Source: Paenibacillus terrae (GTDB taxonomy: Bacteria > Bacillota > Bacilli > Paenibacillales > Paenibacillaceae). Taken from it: DNA of 48,903 nucleotides. The stretch covers positions 1 through 48,903 of the forward strand of contig NZ_JTHP01000053.1 of assembly GCF_000943545.1 (NCBI RefSeq). The letters run 5' to 3'. Each line of letters begins with the position of its first letter. The first letter of the stretch is position 1. The notes beneath the pieces were generated by a model, which was given only the letters and a program-made list of their open reading frames with translations, was not told where the DNA came from and did not search any database. The translations under genes and the position numbers were made by a program. Positions 19,173-27,588 of the stretch are shown piece by piece.

Positions 19173-20043
19173 GGGACTGACCCCCGTTTGTGAGACAGGG
19201 ATCAAAACACCTTCCAAGTTTAAGCAGCCAGTTGTCGGAAATGAACCGGCACTGGTTGTTTAGTTTTGTTTGAATGCGAATTGAGTTATAGTAAAGGATG
19301 TACTCTCGAACGGTCTGCTCGACGATTGCCGTCGTCGTACAGGTTAAACCTTCGAGGTAGAACGTTTCAGACTTTAGTGTGGAATGAAACGATTCGATGG
19401 GGGCATTATCAGCAGACGTTCCTTTACGGGACATACTCATGGTAATGCTTTTTCCTTTTACAGCTTCCTGGTAGGCCAAGGATGTGTAGACGCTGCCTTG
19501 ATCGCTATGAAGTATTGCACCTGGTAGAGATGGCAACTGACCAAGGGTATCGAGCACAAATGCGGTGTCCTGCTTGTCAGCTATACTGTATGCCACAATC
19601 TCTCCGTTAAACAAGTCTAAAATACTCGACAGATACAACATTCTTCCTCCAAATGGCAAATACGTAATGTCCGTTACAAGTTTTCGCATAGGCGCATCTG
19701 CTTCAAACTGTCGCTTTAGCAGATGCCCCGCGATATGAACGGGTTGCCCAGTAGGTTTCCGTTTCTTCGCTTTGACACGACATTGTAGCCCTTCACGCTG
19801 CATGATCCGTTGCACGCGTTTGTGGTTTACCGTATAATCCCTCCGAAGCAAGGCGGTGATTTTCCGGTATCCATAACGATATTTATGCTGGATACAGAGT
19901 TCGCGGATTTTCTCTACCAAGTGGTCCTCAAGTTTGCTCGCATACTCCGCCTTCCAGCGATAGTACGTGGCGCGAGGGATTCCTATCCATGCACAAGCTT
20001 GCTTCACACTCACTTCCCCTCGGATCGACTCTATCCACTCCAT
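18919..20043 (-). CDS. IS3-family transposase OrfB, reading into the IS231-like gene
   Basis: The first 275 residues are an IS150-group OrfB with its rve domain: DDE triad in LVTDITYLPF, LHSDQGSVYTS and APIESFHSTLKSE. The natural end would be PVPVHFRQLAA with TAA at 19220-19222, but a missing base near 19250 shifts the frame, which then crosses the terminal repeat and continues into MNPITFSELTLFAQELQ, the N terminus of the IS231-like transposase, until 18919. So the frame is a chimera of two transposases. Its start overlaps the OrfA stop (TAATG at 20043), and the usual -1 frameshift with OrfA would be needed for active transposase. Confidence 0.85.
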   Translation of the reverse strand: MEWIESIRGEVSVKQACAWIGIPRATYYRWKAEYASKLEDHLVEKIRELCIQHKYRYGYRKITALLRRDYTVNHKRVQRIMQREGLQCRVKAKKRKPTGQPVHIAGHLLKRQFEADAPMRKLVTDITYLPFGGRMLYLSSILDLFNGEIVAYSIADKQDTAFVLDTLGQLPSLPGAILHSDQGSVYTSLAYQEAVKGKSITMSMSRKGTSADNAPIESFHSTLKSETFYLEGLTCTTTAIVEQTVREYILYYNSIRIQTKLNNQCRFISDNWLLKLGRCFDPCLTNGGQSLTRKDGVFFMNPITFSELTLFAQELQRFLSPIVLQETAKQVGFVQRSSKYQANGLIALCVWLCQEVASTSLTHLCSRLEASTGY

Positions 20044-20458
20044 TACGATCTTTGACGATACCTCATCTCCAGTACCCTGTACTTTTTTAGCAACTCTAGT
20101 TGTTGTCTCAAAAACCTGTTCTCAGCCTGGACCTTCTCTAATTCCGAAGTGTATTCGGGTCCTTTTCCGTAGCTGTATTGTTTACCTACAGGCTGCTCTA
20201 AACGGTTCTGCTCGCCATTACGGTACCATCTCATCCAAGTTTCCACTTGTGTCTTGTTTCGTATGTTTAATTGCTCCATGATTTCTTTGACCGGTATACC
20301 AGCCATTCTCATTTCAATCGCCTTCATTTTAACTTCTAATGGATAACTGACTCTTGTTGCCAACGAAAAAACACCTCCAAGGTTGTCTCCATATCTTACG
20401 ACATGGTTGCATTCTCTTGAAGGTGTTTTGATTTGTCTCACGTTAAGGGGTCAGTCCC
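19173..20458 (-). mobile_element. IS3-family insertion sequence with 3-bp target duplication
   Basis: The ends GGGACTGACCCC (19173) and GGGGTCAGTCCC (to 20458) are inverted repeats, followed inside by a conserved block ending ATCAAAACACCTT. The direct repeat TAA flanks both ends (19170-19172, 20459-20461). Length 1286 bp, usual for the family. It carries orfA and orfB on the minus strand. It stands between the 5' region of the IS231-like transposase and the stop codon of the metzincin gene. Confidence 0.85.
20043..20363 (-). CDS. IS3-family transposase OrfA (HTH)
   Basis: About 106 residues. The N-terminal helix-turn-helix reads VKMKAIEMRMAGIPVKEIME and RNKTQVETWMRWYR; the C-terminal half is a leucine-zipper coiled coil (LEKVQAENRFLRQQLELLKK) that mediates multimer formation. 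TTG 20363 is chosen because GGAGGTG stands just before it; longer starts would reach into the terminal repeat. It overlaps OrfB by one base pair step (TAATG). Confidence 0.85.
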   Translation of the reverse strand: MATRVSYPLEVKMKAIEMRMAGIPVKEIMEQLNIRNKTQVETWMRWYRNGEQNRLEQPVGKQYSYGKGPEYTSELEKVQAENRFLRQQLELLKKYRVLEMRYRQRS

Positions 20459-20474
20459 TAAACTATTTACGATG

Positions 20475-21588
20475 CTACCAGTACATAACCGATATTTCGC
20501 CTTGCCTTTCACTGTAATAAACACGAACACGTAATATATAAGATTTCCCCTTATATAATTCGACATTTATATTTGCATTATGATCTTCACCACTATCATC
20601 ATCACCTGCAACATACAACACTTCATCAACACCTTCTTCAAATAAAACGATGACAGAATCGGATGTACCAAAAGTAGCTATATTATATTTTCTTGTATCG
20701 TTTGGCTTAATGATGAAATCCTTCTGTTCTCCATGATTTAATATAAGTTTGTTACTTACTAATAATGGAAGTTCCTCTAAGTCTGCATTATCCATTGGTG
20801 GATAAAACGTTCTGACCCACAACTTGTCTCTCTCTGAAAAACCACCAGCTGGAGTTACCCCATCCCGATACTGCTCTGGTTTTATAATTAATCCAGCCTT
20901 AAACGAATAGTGCATAATAGAATTTGGATCCCAATCAGAGCCTTGTACGGTATCTGGATCTATTTTTCTAATTATATTATTATAAGTTTTTCCTCTATCC
21001 CAATTATTAGGAGGTTTAGCTAATTCACCATATACAGCTTCTTCATCCCATTCTATACCTGCTTTGGGGTTCTGATGTTCATGATGAAACCCTAAAGTAT
21101 GTCCGATTTCATGAATGGCTGTATCTAAATCTATATCAAAAAGGGGGGGGGGTTAAATCCCAACCAAAATTCATTGTTCTTTCATCTTTGCCTATATCCA
21201 GATCAATAATATCTCTTCCGATATATGACCAAGCACCATTACCTCTCATAAAACCTATTCTTATTTCGGCCTCCTCTCTTGTTGCTACTTCTTTAAATTT
21301 TACACCTATGCCTAGATCTTTCCATTGCTTAAAAGCATTTCTGACAACGTCCTTTTCATCTTCATTTGTAGTCCATGTTTTCCATTCTCTCTGCCCATTA
21401 TTTAGGACTACATATTCACCATCCGTTTCTTTGTCAAAGAAATAATAATGTAACACAGTACCATTCACCCATTTTCTGTCAATTTCCCTTATAACCTCTC
21501 TTCGATTGGGATTAACATCTGCTTTAAATTCTCTTTCAGGAACTATCGGCAATGAACAATAGTTTTTATCATTTTTTACTTCGCCCAT
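20475..21588 (-). pseudogene. Metzincin zinc protease, interrupted at a ten-C tract
   Basis: ATG 21588 (GGAGGTTATTAA before it) opens a frame that ends at 21136, in a run of ten C on the coding strand. With nine or twelve C the frame continues through 20475 for about 371 residues. The continuation holds TAIHEIGHTLGFHHEHQ, the HExxHxxGxxH zinc site, and SIMHYSF, the Met-turn, which together define a metzincin of astacin/matrixin type. Residues 1-150 form the front of the catalytic domain (KWVNGTVLHYYF, IRIGFMRGNGAWSYIG). The last 110 residues (from LLVSNKLI) resemble a pre-peptidase C-terminal type beta domain. No signal peptide is seen. The tract could be a phase-variable switch rather than a dead mutation. 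Confidence 0.8.
21143..21152. repeat. Homopolymer of ten G (C on the coding strand)
   Basis: The tract is followed by five A, giving C10T5 in the protease gene. Such tracts slip often during replication. At ten C the protease frame is closed, at nine or twelve it is open. Confidence 0.8.
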
Positions 21589-21735
21589 TTAATAACCTCC
21601 ACGTATAAGTATCAATTGTTGTTTTCATTTAATTGTTTTCGTTTTTTTATCATAATATACTTGATTTTTGTATTTTATGGGTACGCCTAAAAAATGTATA
21701 CGGATTACGGTTTTAACTAACAACCGAAAAATTGG

Positions 21736-21873
21736 GGGTACCGCCACATCAATCAACTTAAGAATTTTATAACGCTCCCAAAATAAAAAATTTGTACATT
21801 TTCACCTGGAGATGTCAATTTTCTCGTTTTGGGGTATTTGCTTTTCTTAGCTTGATGGCGATAGGGTCCCGCC
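21736..21873. mobile_element. IS231-derived mini-element inside a Tn3-type end
   Basis: The 118-bp core (21746-21863) begins ACATCAATCAACTTAAG and ends, inversely, in CTTAGCTTGATGGCGATA; both resemble the IS231 end. Inner parts are also loosely inverted (CTCCCAAAAT/GTTTTGGGG). It is flanked by GGGTACCGCC (21736) and GGGTCCCGCC (21864), a 10-bp target duplication with one difference, which is also the tip of the Tn3-type repeat. No coding capacity, so a mobile insertion cassette moved by an IS231 transposase elsewhere. Confidence 0.6.
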
Positions 21874-22231
21874 AACATTTTAACGAAAATATACGCTAAG
21901 CCTTCGGACATGACAGGCTTAGCGTTTTTTCTTACTCTAAGTCCAATAGTCGGGGCGGTATAACCCGGACCACGGTCATTCAACTTCTTGTTGTTTCAGT
22001 GGATCGTAATAAATCGCCTCATTTTTTAAAAAATGGCCGATAATTCAGCTGCTCGTCCACTTTATGCAAGCTCCGGTGGCCGTCTCGATCAGCTGTGAAT
22101 GCGATCCTGAAACTACATGTGCGTATCGGCTTGTAATGCATCGCCGTATTTCTACCCTAGTAGAAATAGTATTTTTGAAATGAGGTACACGAACCATTTT
22201 CTCGATCCTTTGATGAATACTACTTTTCCTA

Positions 22232-23296
22232 TTAGCACACCGCTTCTTCTGCTACGGCCAGTAAAGATGAAGCTCCCAAAGACCACGTAGGAACAAACGG
22301 CACCTCATATTCTTTACACAATCGTTTAGTTAATGTCATACCCCCATGACCGGTGATGCGGAGAAGATAAACCACCGCGTCCGCCTTGCGGATAAGTCCA
22401 GACAGACGATTGCCAGAAAATTTTGAATCCGCCCAAAGCATCTCGGCTCCCTGCCTGGTGAAATACTCCCGACATTTTTCCGGCTCCGCATCATTCCCCA
22501 CTACCAAGATCACCTTTCCTTCCAAGGTTAAGTCCGGCTCTGCAACCCGCGTTTCCTCTTCTATACGATCCTTATGCTTTCTTGAAACTGTTTTAACCAT
22601 ATCCGCTTCTTTCGGCACGGGATGCTTATACACCACCCGCGGTCTCTCTGGTGCATTCTCCCAATAAGCAATATCAACCAGATCTCCTTCGCGTAGCGAA
22701 TAATCCCTTATATCATTATCTTGGAGCATTAATTCCATGGAAACCTCATTAAACCGAATCAGCTCACCCGTTTCGTAACTTTTACAAACAACTAAAAAAT
22801 TACCAACCGCTTCAACCGGACAGAAGCCTAGTCCCACTCTTTGAAAGGGCATTTTCCTTTCACGGCGCTCCGCTACCTCGTACCAATAAATCGGTTGCGA
22901 TCCATAGGTCCCTTCTTTCGGTTCTGCATACAACAGATCCCCATTTTTCAAGTCTAGGTTTCGGACCAGTTCTTCTGTCAAAAGTGCATGGTTTAATTTA
23001 GGAAGGCATCCCCCTTTGAGTTTACGCTCAAAAACATAAGATGGACGAATCTCCTTGGCTGGCGCTTGCTCTGGAACCTCTTTATTTTCTGTGTCCATGT
23101 GGGCAAGCTCACTCCCCGGATCAGGTGCTTTCAAAAATAGGGATTCTGCCCACTTTTCATAATCTCTTAACGCTTTCCAAAGGCTCAATGTTTTTACATA
23201 TCCTTCCTCGCACTTGTCGAAATCGACCAAGGTTGCTTGTTCTATAAGCTCGGTTAACGTCTTTTTCGTTTCTTTAAACATTTGCCTTGCATCCAT
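22232..23296 (-). CDS. DUF2325 domain protein
   Basis: A 354-residue protein. The C-terminal 95 residues (KVILVVGNDAEPEKCREYF ... GGNRLSG-like SGNRLSGLIRKADAVV ... HGGMTLTKRLCKEYEVPF) match DUF2325, a Rossmann-like domain found in Firmicutes accessory regions. The N terminus is helical (residues 1-60); the middle (80-250) appears beta-rich with a GDLLYAEPKEG and a GDLVDIAYWEN stretch, like a small nucleic-acid-binding fold repeated twice, which is a guess. ATG 23296 has AAAGAGGTGG before it. It is GC-richer than its flanks and is boxed by Tn3-type repeats, so it is probably transferred cargo. Biochemical role not established. Confidence 0.75.
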   Translation of the reverse strand: MDARQMFKETKKTLTELIEQATLVDFDKCEEGYVKTLSLWKALRDYEKWAESLFLKAPDPGSELAHMDTENKEVPEQAPAKEIRPSYVFERKLKGGCLPKLNHALLTEELVRNLDLKNGDLLYAEPKEGTYGSQPIYWYEVAERRERKMPFQRVGLGFCPVEAVGNFLVVCKSYETGELIRFNEVSMELMLQDNDIRDYSLREGDLVDIAYWENAPERPRVVYKHPVPKEADMVKTVSRKHKDRIEEETRVAEPDLTLEGKVILVVGNDAEPEKCREYFTRQGAEMLWADSKFSGNRLSGLIRKADAVVYLLRITGHGGMTLTKRLCKEYEVPFVPTWSLGASSLLAVAEEAVC

Positions 23297-23400
23297 CTAA
23301 CCACCTCTTTACATTTTTTTAGCATATATATTCTGCTCTATCATGAAACTTCCTCTTTGTCAGCGCATAAAATAGGATTAAAAGTTTGATTTTGGGGATA

Positions 23401-23586
23401 GGGGTAGAGCCAACATTTTGACGGTTTAATACGTTTAGCAATAGCGGACATAACAAGCCGTTTTCGTGCTGGTAGATGACCGCTAATGATGTTTAGTGGA
23501 CATTTCGCTTAGAGTAAGAAAAATCCGCTTTTCATACCCCTGAACATCCTTAGCGTATATTTTGGTTAAAATGTTGGCGGTCGCCC
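23401..23586. repeat. 186-bp miniature element with Tn3-type ends
   Basis: GGGGTAGAGCCAACATTTTG (23401) is a third, more diverged, Tn3-type end in direct orientation with the one at 21864; the inverse partner is the end at 23549-23586. The inside has no gene. It may be a nested miniature transposon that shares its right end with the larger cassette. Confidence 0.5.
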
Positions 23587-23989
23587 AAATACATCTCCCA
23601 GTTTCGCCTTGTCTTGTTTTTGATCAGGTTTCTCTCTAGGTTTGACCTAAAACCCGTGTAACAAATAATCTCCACGCGCTTCTCCCATGGGTTGTAAATG
23701 GTCTATCCATCAGGATAACCAACAAAAAAAGAGCTGCAAGCGCATCTCCATATTGTCATGGCTTTTCGGTCCAAATTTTATTTATAATATTGATATACAT
23801 TTTTGGTTGCGTCATGGTCAGTATTTAGGGAAAATCCAGACTTTTTCTAAGATCCCATGTCATATATGCATTAAATCCTTAACATCTTAGACTCCAGTAT
23901 CAAGATAGCTTAATAACCCATATTTATGTTGCCCAGTAATCAGCTAGGCGTCTTTAATTTGGTTTCCGACATCTTGTTTTCAGCTGGGT
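23587..23989. other. Intergenic region
   Basis: No gene or clear repeat seen between the Tn3-type end and the stop codon of the ankyrin gene. Confidence 0.35.
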
Positions 23990-25822
23990 TTACTTCTTAA
24001 GGAAACTGCTGATTAAGTGTACAATTTTTTCGTTTTTTTTGTCTTCCGCGATTTCAAGAGGGGTCATGTCTTCTCTGCTTAAAGCATGAGGATCAGCGTT
24101 GGCCAGCAAGAGTCTTTCAACTACCTCTTCTTTTTCTAGTTGAACGGCTAAGGAAAGTGGTGGTCCCGTCATACACCATGCATTTACATTCACATTACTT
24201 TTGATCAAGAGATCAAGCATCTCCAGGTTGTCATTTAGAATGGCTATGATAATTGGACGGTGCCCTCCAAATGCTAGTACATTAATATTTGGGTTGTTCA
24301 GTAGCAATATTTCGACCATCTCAATGTCATTTGCATACAGCGCGTTATGCAGTGCGGTTCGATCATCACTATCTTGGTGGTTGATGTCAATTTTAGGGAC
24401 ATCCAAGAGAATCCTTGCCATTTCATAATCACCATATGAAGCGGCGTAAGAGAGCGCTGTTTTCTTATCTTCACCATATACCGCATTGACGAAAACAGTG
24501 TCCAAACGTCCTTCATGATATACAGCAAGCAAAGTTGGTCGTAGGCTGGAATAGTACCACGCCTGTTCACGTTGCTCATTTCTGGAAGATGATTGAATGA
24601 TGTATTCTTCATCGATTTTGGGTGTTTTGTCCAATTCTTGATGAATAAAATTATAATGCTGGAGCTCCTTTAATAAGTCCCGCACTTTCCGGACCCCTTC
24701 TTTTGAAACGGATTTAACCCACGTTTCATAATAGTGAGGGAAAGCTTTTAAGTATAGATAGAGCCCCTTGGCTCCCCAAGAAATTCTGATGTCATTAAGG
24801 ATAGGCTCTAAACCTTCCCAGCCAGTATAATCCTTTTCGATTTCGTCAAACCCAGAGTCGACGCATTCAAATGTGCGATCATAATCAATAAGTTCTACTC
24901 TTTCCAATTCCTCTAAGTAGAGGTTTAGTAATTCGATTGAGGAATCCCCTAGATGTTCCAAATCACTTAACTCAAGAAATCCGCCGGAATTGAGAAGCGC
25001 TGAGTAAATGCCCTTCGCGTGCCAAGAAATTTTGTGTTCTTGTAGTATGGAACCCAAGACTTGCCAATCTTCAACTGGTCTTTTGTAGTAATAGTTCCCT
25101 TGCTGTGCTTCCTGTTTTGACCGATATTCCATTGCTTTTATAACTTCATCTACCACTACATTTTCTAACCATTTGTAATCATGCATATCTCCGTTTAGTA
25201 AAAAGTTATTGGCCCATTGTTCAAACTCTTCCGGTTCAAGAATTATTTTCTCTAATCTGAGCTCCATTTCTTTAAGGCGGATCGGATCAACTTCATCATG
25301 TTCATCCAAAAGCTCATGAAGATCGTCTCCGCGGTAATAAGCAAGTGCAGTGGAAAATATTTCCTCAATCTCATATTCTTGTTCCTCGTTCAAATATAGA
25401 ATAAGCCCTTTCTCTCGGAGTGCTCTTAAAACTGATCTTGCGGCTGCACTCGGTATTTCATCCGGTATCTCCACCGTCTCTTCCTCATCATTTTTAACTG
25501 AAACGATTAGGTCACTTGTGCTTATGTATTTGAGAGCATAAAGTATTTGTTCACATCGGGATAGCACCTCAATAGCATCTTCCCAATAGACCTCATCGAC
25601 ACTTTTTTTGTTTCTTTCTTCCTGATCACCAATATAAAAAAAATATCCCAATTCCCTGAAATCCGTATTCTTGATCTTTCTTATTTGCAATGAATAATAA
25701 ACCCGCTCTGTTTTTGGTTCCCACTCATATCCAGATTTTATACTTTCCAGCTGTCGTTGTAATCGAATGACATTTTCTTCGTTTGAAGCGAAATAATCAC
25801 GATCGATTTGCACCCATCTCAT
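23990..25822 (-). CDS. Ankyrin-repeat protein
   Basis: A 610-residue protein. The last 165 residues hold four to five ankyrin repeats (KTALSYAASYGDYEMARILL, RTALHNALYANDIEMVEILL, PLSLAVQLEKEEVVERLLL, TPLEIAEDKKNEKIV), a protein-binding scaffold. The first 440 residues are acidic, with repeated short helical units such as DIRISWGAKGLYLYL and QEHKISWHAKGIYSALL, which look like winged-helix modules of about 90 residues; this is an inference. No signal peptide or membrane segment. ATG 25822 has GAGGGAGAG 12 bases upstream and AGGA closer. It stands alone on its strand. Targets unknown. Confidence 0.8.
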   Translation of the reverse strand: MRWVQIDRDYFASNEENVIRLQRQLESIKSGYEWEPKTERVYYSLQIRKIKNTDFRELGYFFYIGDQEERNKKSVDEVYWEDAIEVLSRCEQILYALKYISTSDLIVSVKNDEEETVEIPDEIPSAAARSVLRALREKGLILYLNEEQEYEIEEIFSTALAYYRGDDLHELLDEHDEVDPIRLKEMELRLEKIILEPEEFEQWANNFLLNGDMHDYKWLENVVVDEVIKAMEYRSKQEAQQGNYYYKRPVEDWQVLGSILQEHKISWHAKGIYSALLNSGGFLELSDLEHLGDSSIELLNLYLEELERVELIDYDRTFECVDSGFDEIEKDYTGWEGLEPILNDIRISWGAKGLYLYLKAFPHYYETWVKSVSKEGVRKVRDLLKELQHYNFIHQELDKTPKIDEEYIIQSSSRNEQREQAWYYSSLRPTLLAVYHEGRLDTVFVNAVYGEDKKTALSYAASYGDYEMARILLDVPKIDINHQDSDDRTALHNALYANDIEMVEILLLNNPNINVLAFGGHRPIIIAILNDNLEMLDLLIKSNVNVNAWCMTGPPLSLAVQLEKEEVVERLLLANADPHALSREDMTPLEIAEDKKNEKIVHLISSFLKK

Positions 25823-25965
25823 ATCCTGATTCTCTCCCTCCCTGAAATGTATTTCTCTTGTTGTTTTATGGAAAATCGAAATTATACTGACATGCCAAGT
25901 TCATGCCCTTTGATCAAAACTATTAGTTTGTATGAGCTACATGATAGAAGGTTACAAAATGATAT

Positions 25966-26073
25966 TTAACGTATGTCCGGTTCTTCCTGACGTGGGTATT
26001 CGTTGAAAATCGTCATCAGTTCATTGGTGGAAATAAGATTACAAGGTGGATCAATCCAGCTTATGAAGCACAT
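25966..26073 (-). CDS. Small protein (35 aa), strong ribosome site
   Basis: ATG 26073 is preceded by TTAGGAGGACAATT, one of the best ribosome sites in the window. The product starts MCFISWIDPP and ends YPRQEEPDIR. No motif recognised. It lies just downstream of an IS3 OrfA remnant and could be a fragment of a longer gene, but the ribosome site argues for translation. Confidence 0.4.
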   Translation of the reverse strand: MCFISWIDPPCNLISTNELMTIFNEYPRQEEPDIR

Positions 26074-26132
26074 AATTGTCCTCCTAAGATCACAATCTTA
26101 TTTGAGCTATACGCTGTAACGTCCTTCGTGGT

Positions 26133-26220
26133 TCACTTGAAGACAGTTTTTCTGAGCCAATTGACTTCAACCTTAAGCTGGCCTAGCTGCTTTTCCAGAT
26201 GCACTTGCTTACTCTCGCTT
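26133..26220 (-). pseudogene. IS3 OrfA C-terminal remnant
   Basis: The minus strand reads KQVHLEKQLGQLKVEVNWLR before a TGA at 26133-26135. This is the coiled-coil end of an IS3-family OrfA. The rest of the element is gone. Confidence 0.45.
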
Positions 26221-26814
26221 CACTTGTCTTATTGTCAAAAACCGAGAAAGACTTTTAAGAATGAATGTAATAAGGAGGCTACTATTAATGAATAATGACG
26301 TGCTCCAATACCGTTTGTCAAATAGACCGAGCTAACCTGCGCCGTATCCCGTTGACATTTGGTTTCCCAACCTCTAGGGCCTCAACATTTTTCTGTAGTC
26401 CAGGAGAGCCAACGATTCAGTTACAGGGTCGTCATCCCTTGAACCCCTTGGAATGTTCGGCTCGTAAAGTCACATGCAGTTTCTTGCCTTGCCTGCTCTT
26501 AGGAGCCACAAGTAAAAGCGTTTTTCCACCGTCATGGTGATTGAAAAATCAATAACTCTGCTGGTAGTCACTGATTAAACTCACTCTGTATGCACTCATT
26601 TTATCAAAGTAAATTACTTCAGAGCAAATACACTTTATTTTGAGTAAAGTAGAAGAGATTTTATCAGCCAACAGTATTGAAATTACACAAATAGACCACC
26701 CGGAGACAGGGGGCCTATTTGCTAAACAGTTTTTATACAGACGGTTTAATATTATTATAGACTTTAAATCAAACAAATATTCCTCTACCAAGTATTTCAA
26801 AAATATATTTTAAC
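26221..26814. other. Decayed sequence, no assignable gene
   Basis: A minus-strand stretch near 26460-26530 reads GGKTLLLVAPKSRQGKKLHV, which has coding character but no start and ends in a stop. Around 26695-26730 is a small hairpin (AATAGACC/GGCCTATT). Nothing nameable. Confidence 0.3.
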
Positions 26815-27070
26815 TTTGTGCTGTAGCACCTTCAGGTCTGCTTGTGCAATGCAACCGGCATAGATCCAGCGATATAGATGGTTTTGGGCTGATATTCTGT
26901 TCTAAAGCGCTCCGCAACCTGCTCAGGGACCCAAGTGGTATGCAACTTTTCTTCCAGCTGCCCCACTTGGTCCACCCTCCATTAGCCTTTTGGTATGAAA
27001 CTTTGTGGCGCTGCTCATAAGCATGTTGGGAGCGCTCTGCCTCGCAGGACTGTAGCTGAGCATTCCGCCA
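26815..27070 (-). pseudogene. IS30-family transposase remnant
   Basis: On the minus strand, split over frames, appear CEAERSQHAYEQRHKVSY, then TTWVPEQVAERFRTEYQ and TIYRWIYAG-like text IYRWIYAGCIAQADLKVLQ. Order and content match the N-terminal half of IS30 transposases (WSPEQIAGRL ... ETIYRWIY). At least two frameshifts. Both ends are missing. Confidence 0.55.
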
Positions 27071-27317
27071 TATGGAATAAATTAATTTGTCTCCTACAAT
27101 AGATCACTTATAAACCAGTCGGTAAAATCGCTTGTTAAATTCCCATTTGATACAAGTAGATAATAATCCGGCAAATGTTTCTTTATGGTACTAAAGAGAG
27201 TTACTCTAAAAGTATAAATCTGAAACTCCTACAATTTAGATGGATACAATTCAGGCGCAACAGTGATGATAAGCACCATTTCCCTACGTAGTCACTCTGT
27301 AGTATTTGCAAATTAAC

Positions 27318-27566
27318 CTATACAATAATTTTCTTTCTGACATAGCAGCATAACTGTTCAATGTTTTTAAATGTATCCGGATTTAAACTTTCGTCATCGA
27401 ATTCGAAGTTAAACTCATTTTCTAATGCCACAAAAATTCGAAGTCCTGTAATTGAGTTTATCCCCAGATTAATAAGTTCTTCCCTACTATCTAACTCCGT
27501 AATAGTGATGTCTAAATTTGCATTCTTCAGAACAATCCCTTTAACTTTTTGTTCAATTTCATCCAT
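27318..27566 (-). CDS. Acyl/peptidyl carrier protein
   Basis: An 82-residue carrier domain. The phosphopantetheine site is in LGINSITGLRIFVALENEF, with Ser38 as the attachment residue. The usual signature is D/N-S-I/L; here N-S-I. It would carry an acyl or aminoacyl chain as a thioester for fatty acid, polyketide or peptide assembly. The next gene upstream, 22 bases away, is a YoaP-like acetyltransferase, and beyond it is a condensation-domain scrap; the carrier may therefore belong to a small peptide-synthesis locus. Start ATG 27566 has only a weak ribosome site (GGTG). The frame is intact. Confidence 0.85.
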   Translation of the reverse strand: MDEIEQKVKGIVLKNANLDITITELDSREELINLGINSITGLRIFVALENEFNFEFDDESLNPDTFKNIEQLCCYVRKKIIV

Positions 27567-27588
27567 CTTCTACACCATCCATATCAAA

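Larger units (their letters stand above)
21864..23586. mobile_element. Tn3-type inverted-repeat cassette carrying a DUF2325 gene
   Basis: Left end 21864-21900 starts GGGTCCCGCCAACATTTTAA and right end 23549-23586, read inversely, starts GGGCGACCGCCAACATTTTA; both finish in AAAATATACGCTAAG. From CCGCC inward the match is nearly complete, and similarity continues to CTTAGAGTAAGAAAAA, giving about 78 bp at each end. No transposase or resolvase lies between them, only the DUF2325 gene and a second short element. This is the structure of a nonautonomous Tn3-family unit with a passenger gene. Confidence 0.65.

Noticed and set aside
26280..26560. Possible structured RNA or intron end
   Set aside because: I looked for group II intron or riboswitch features and found none. 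The stretch shows only a broken coding frame.
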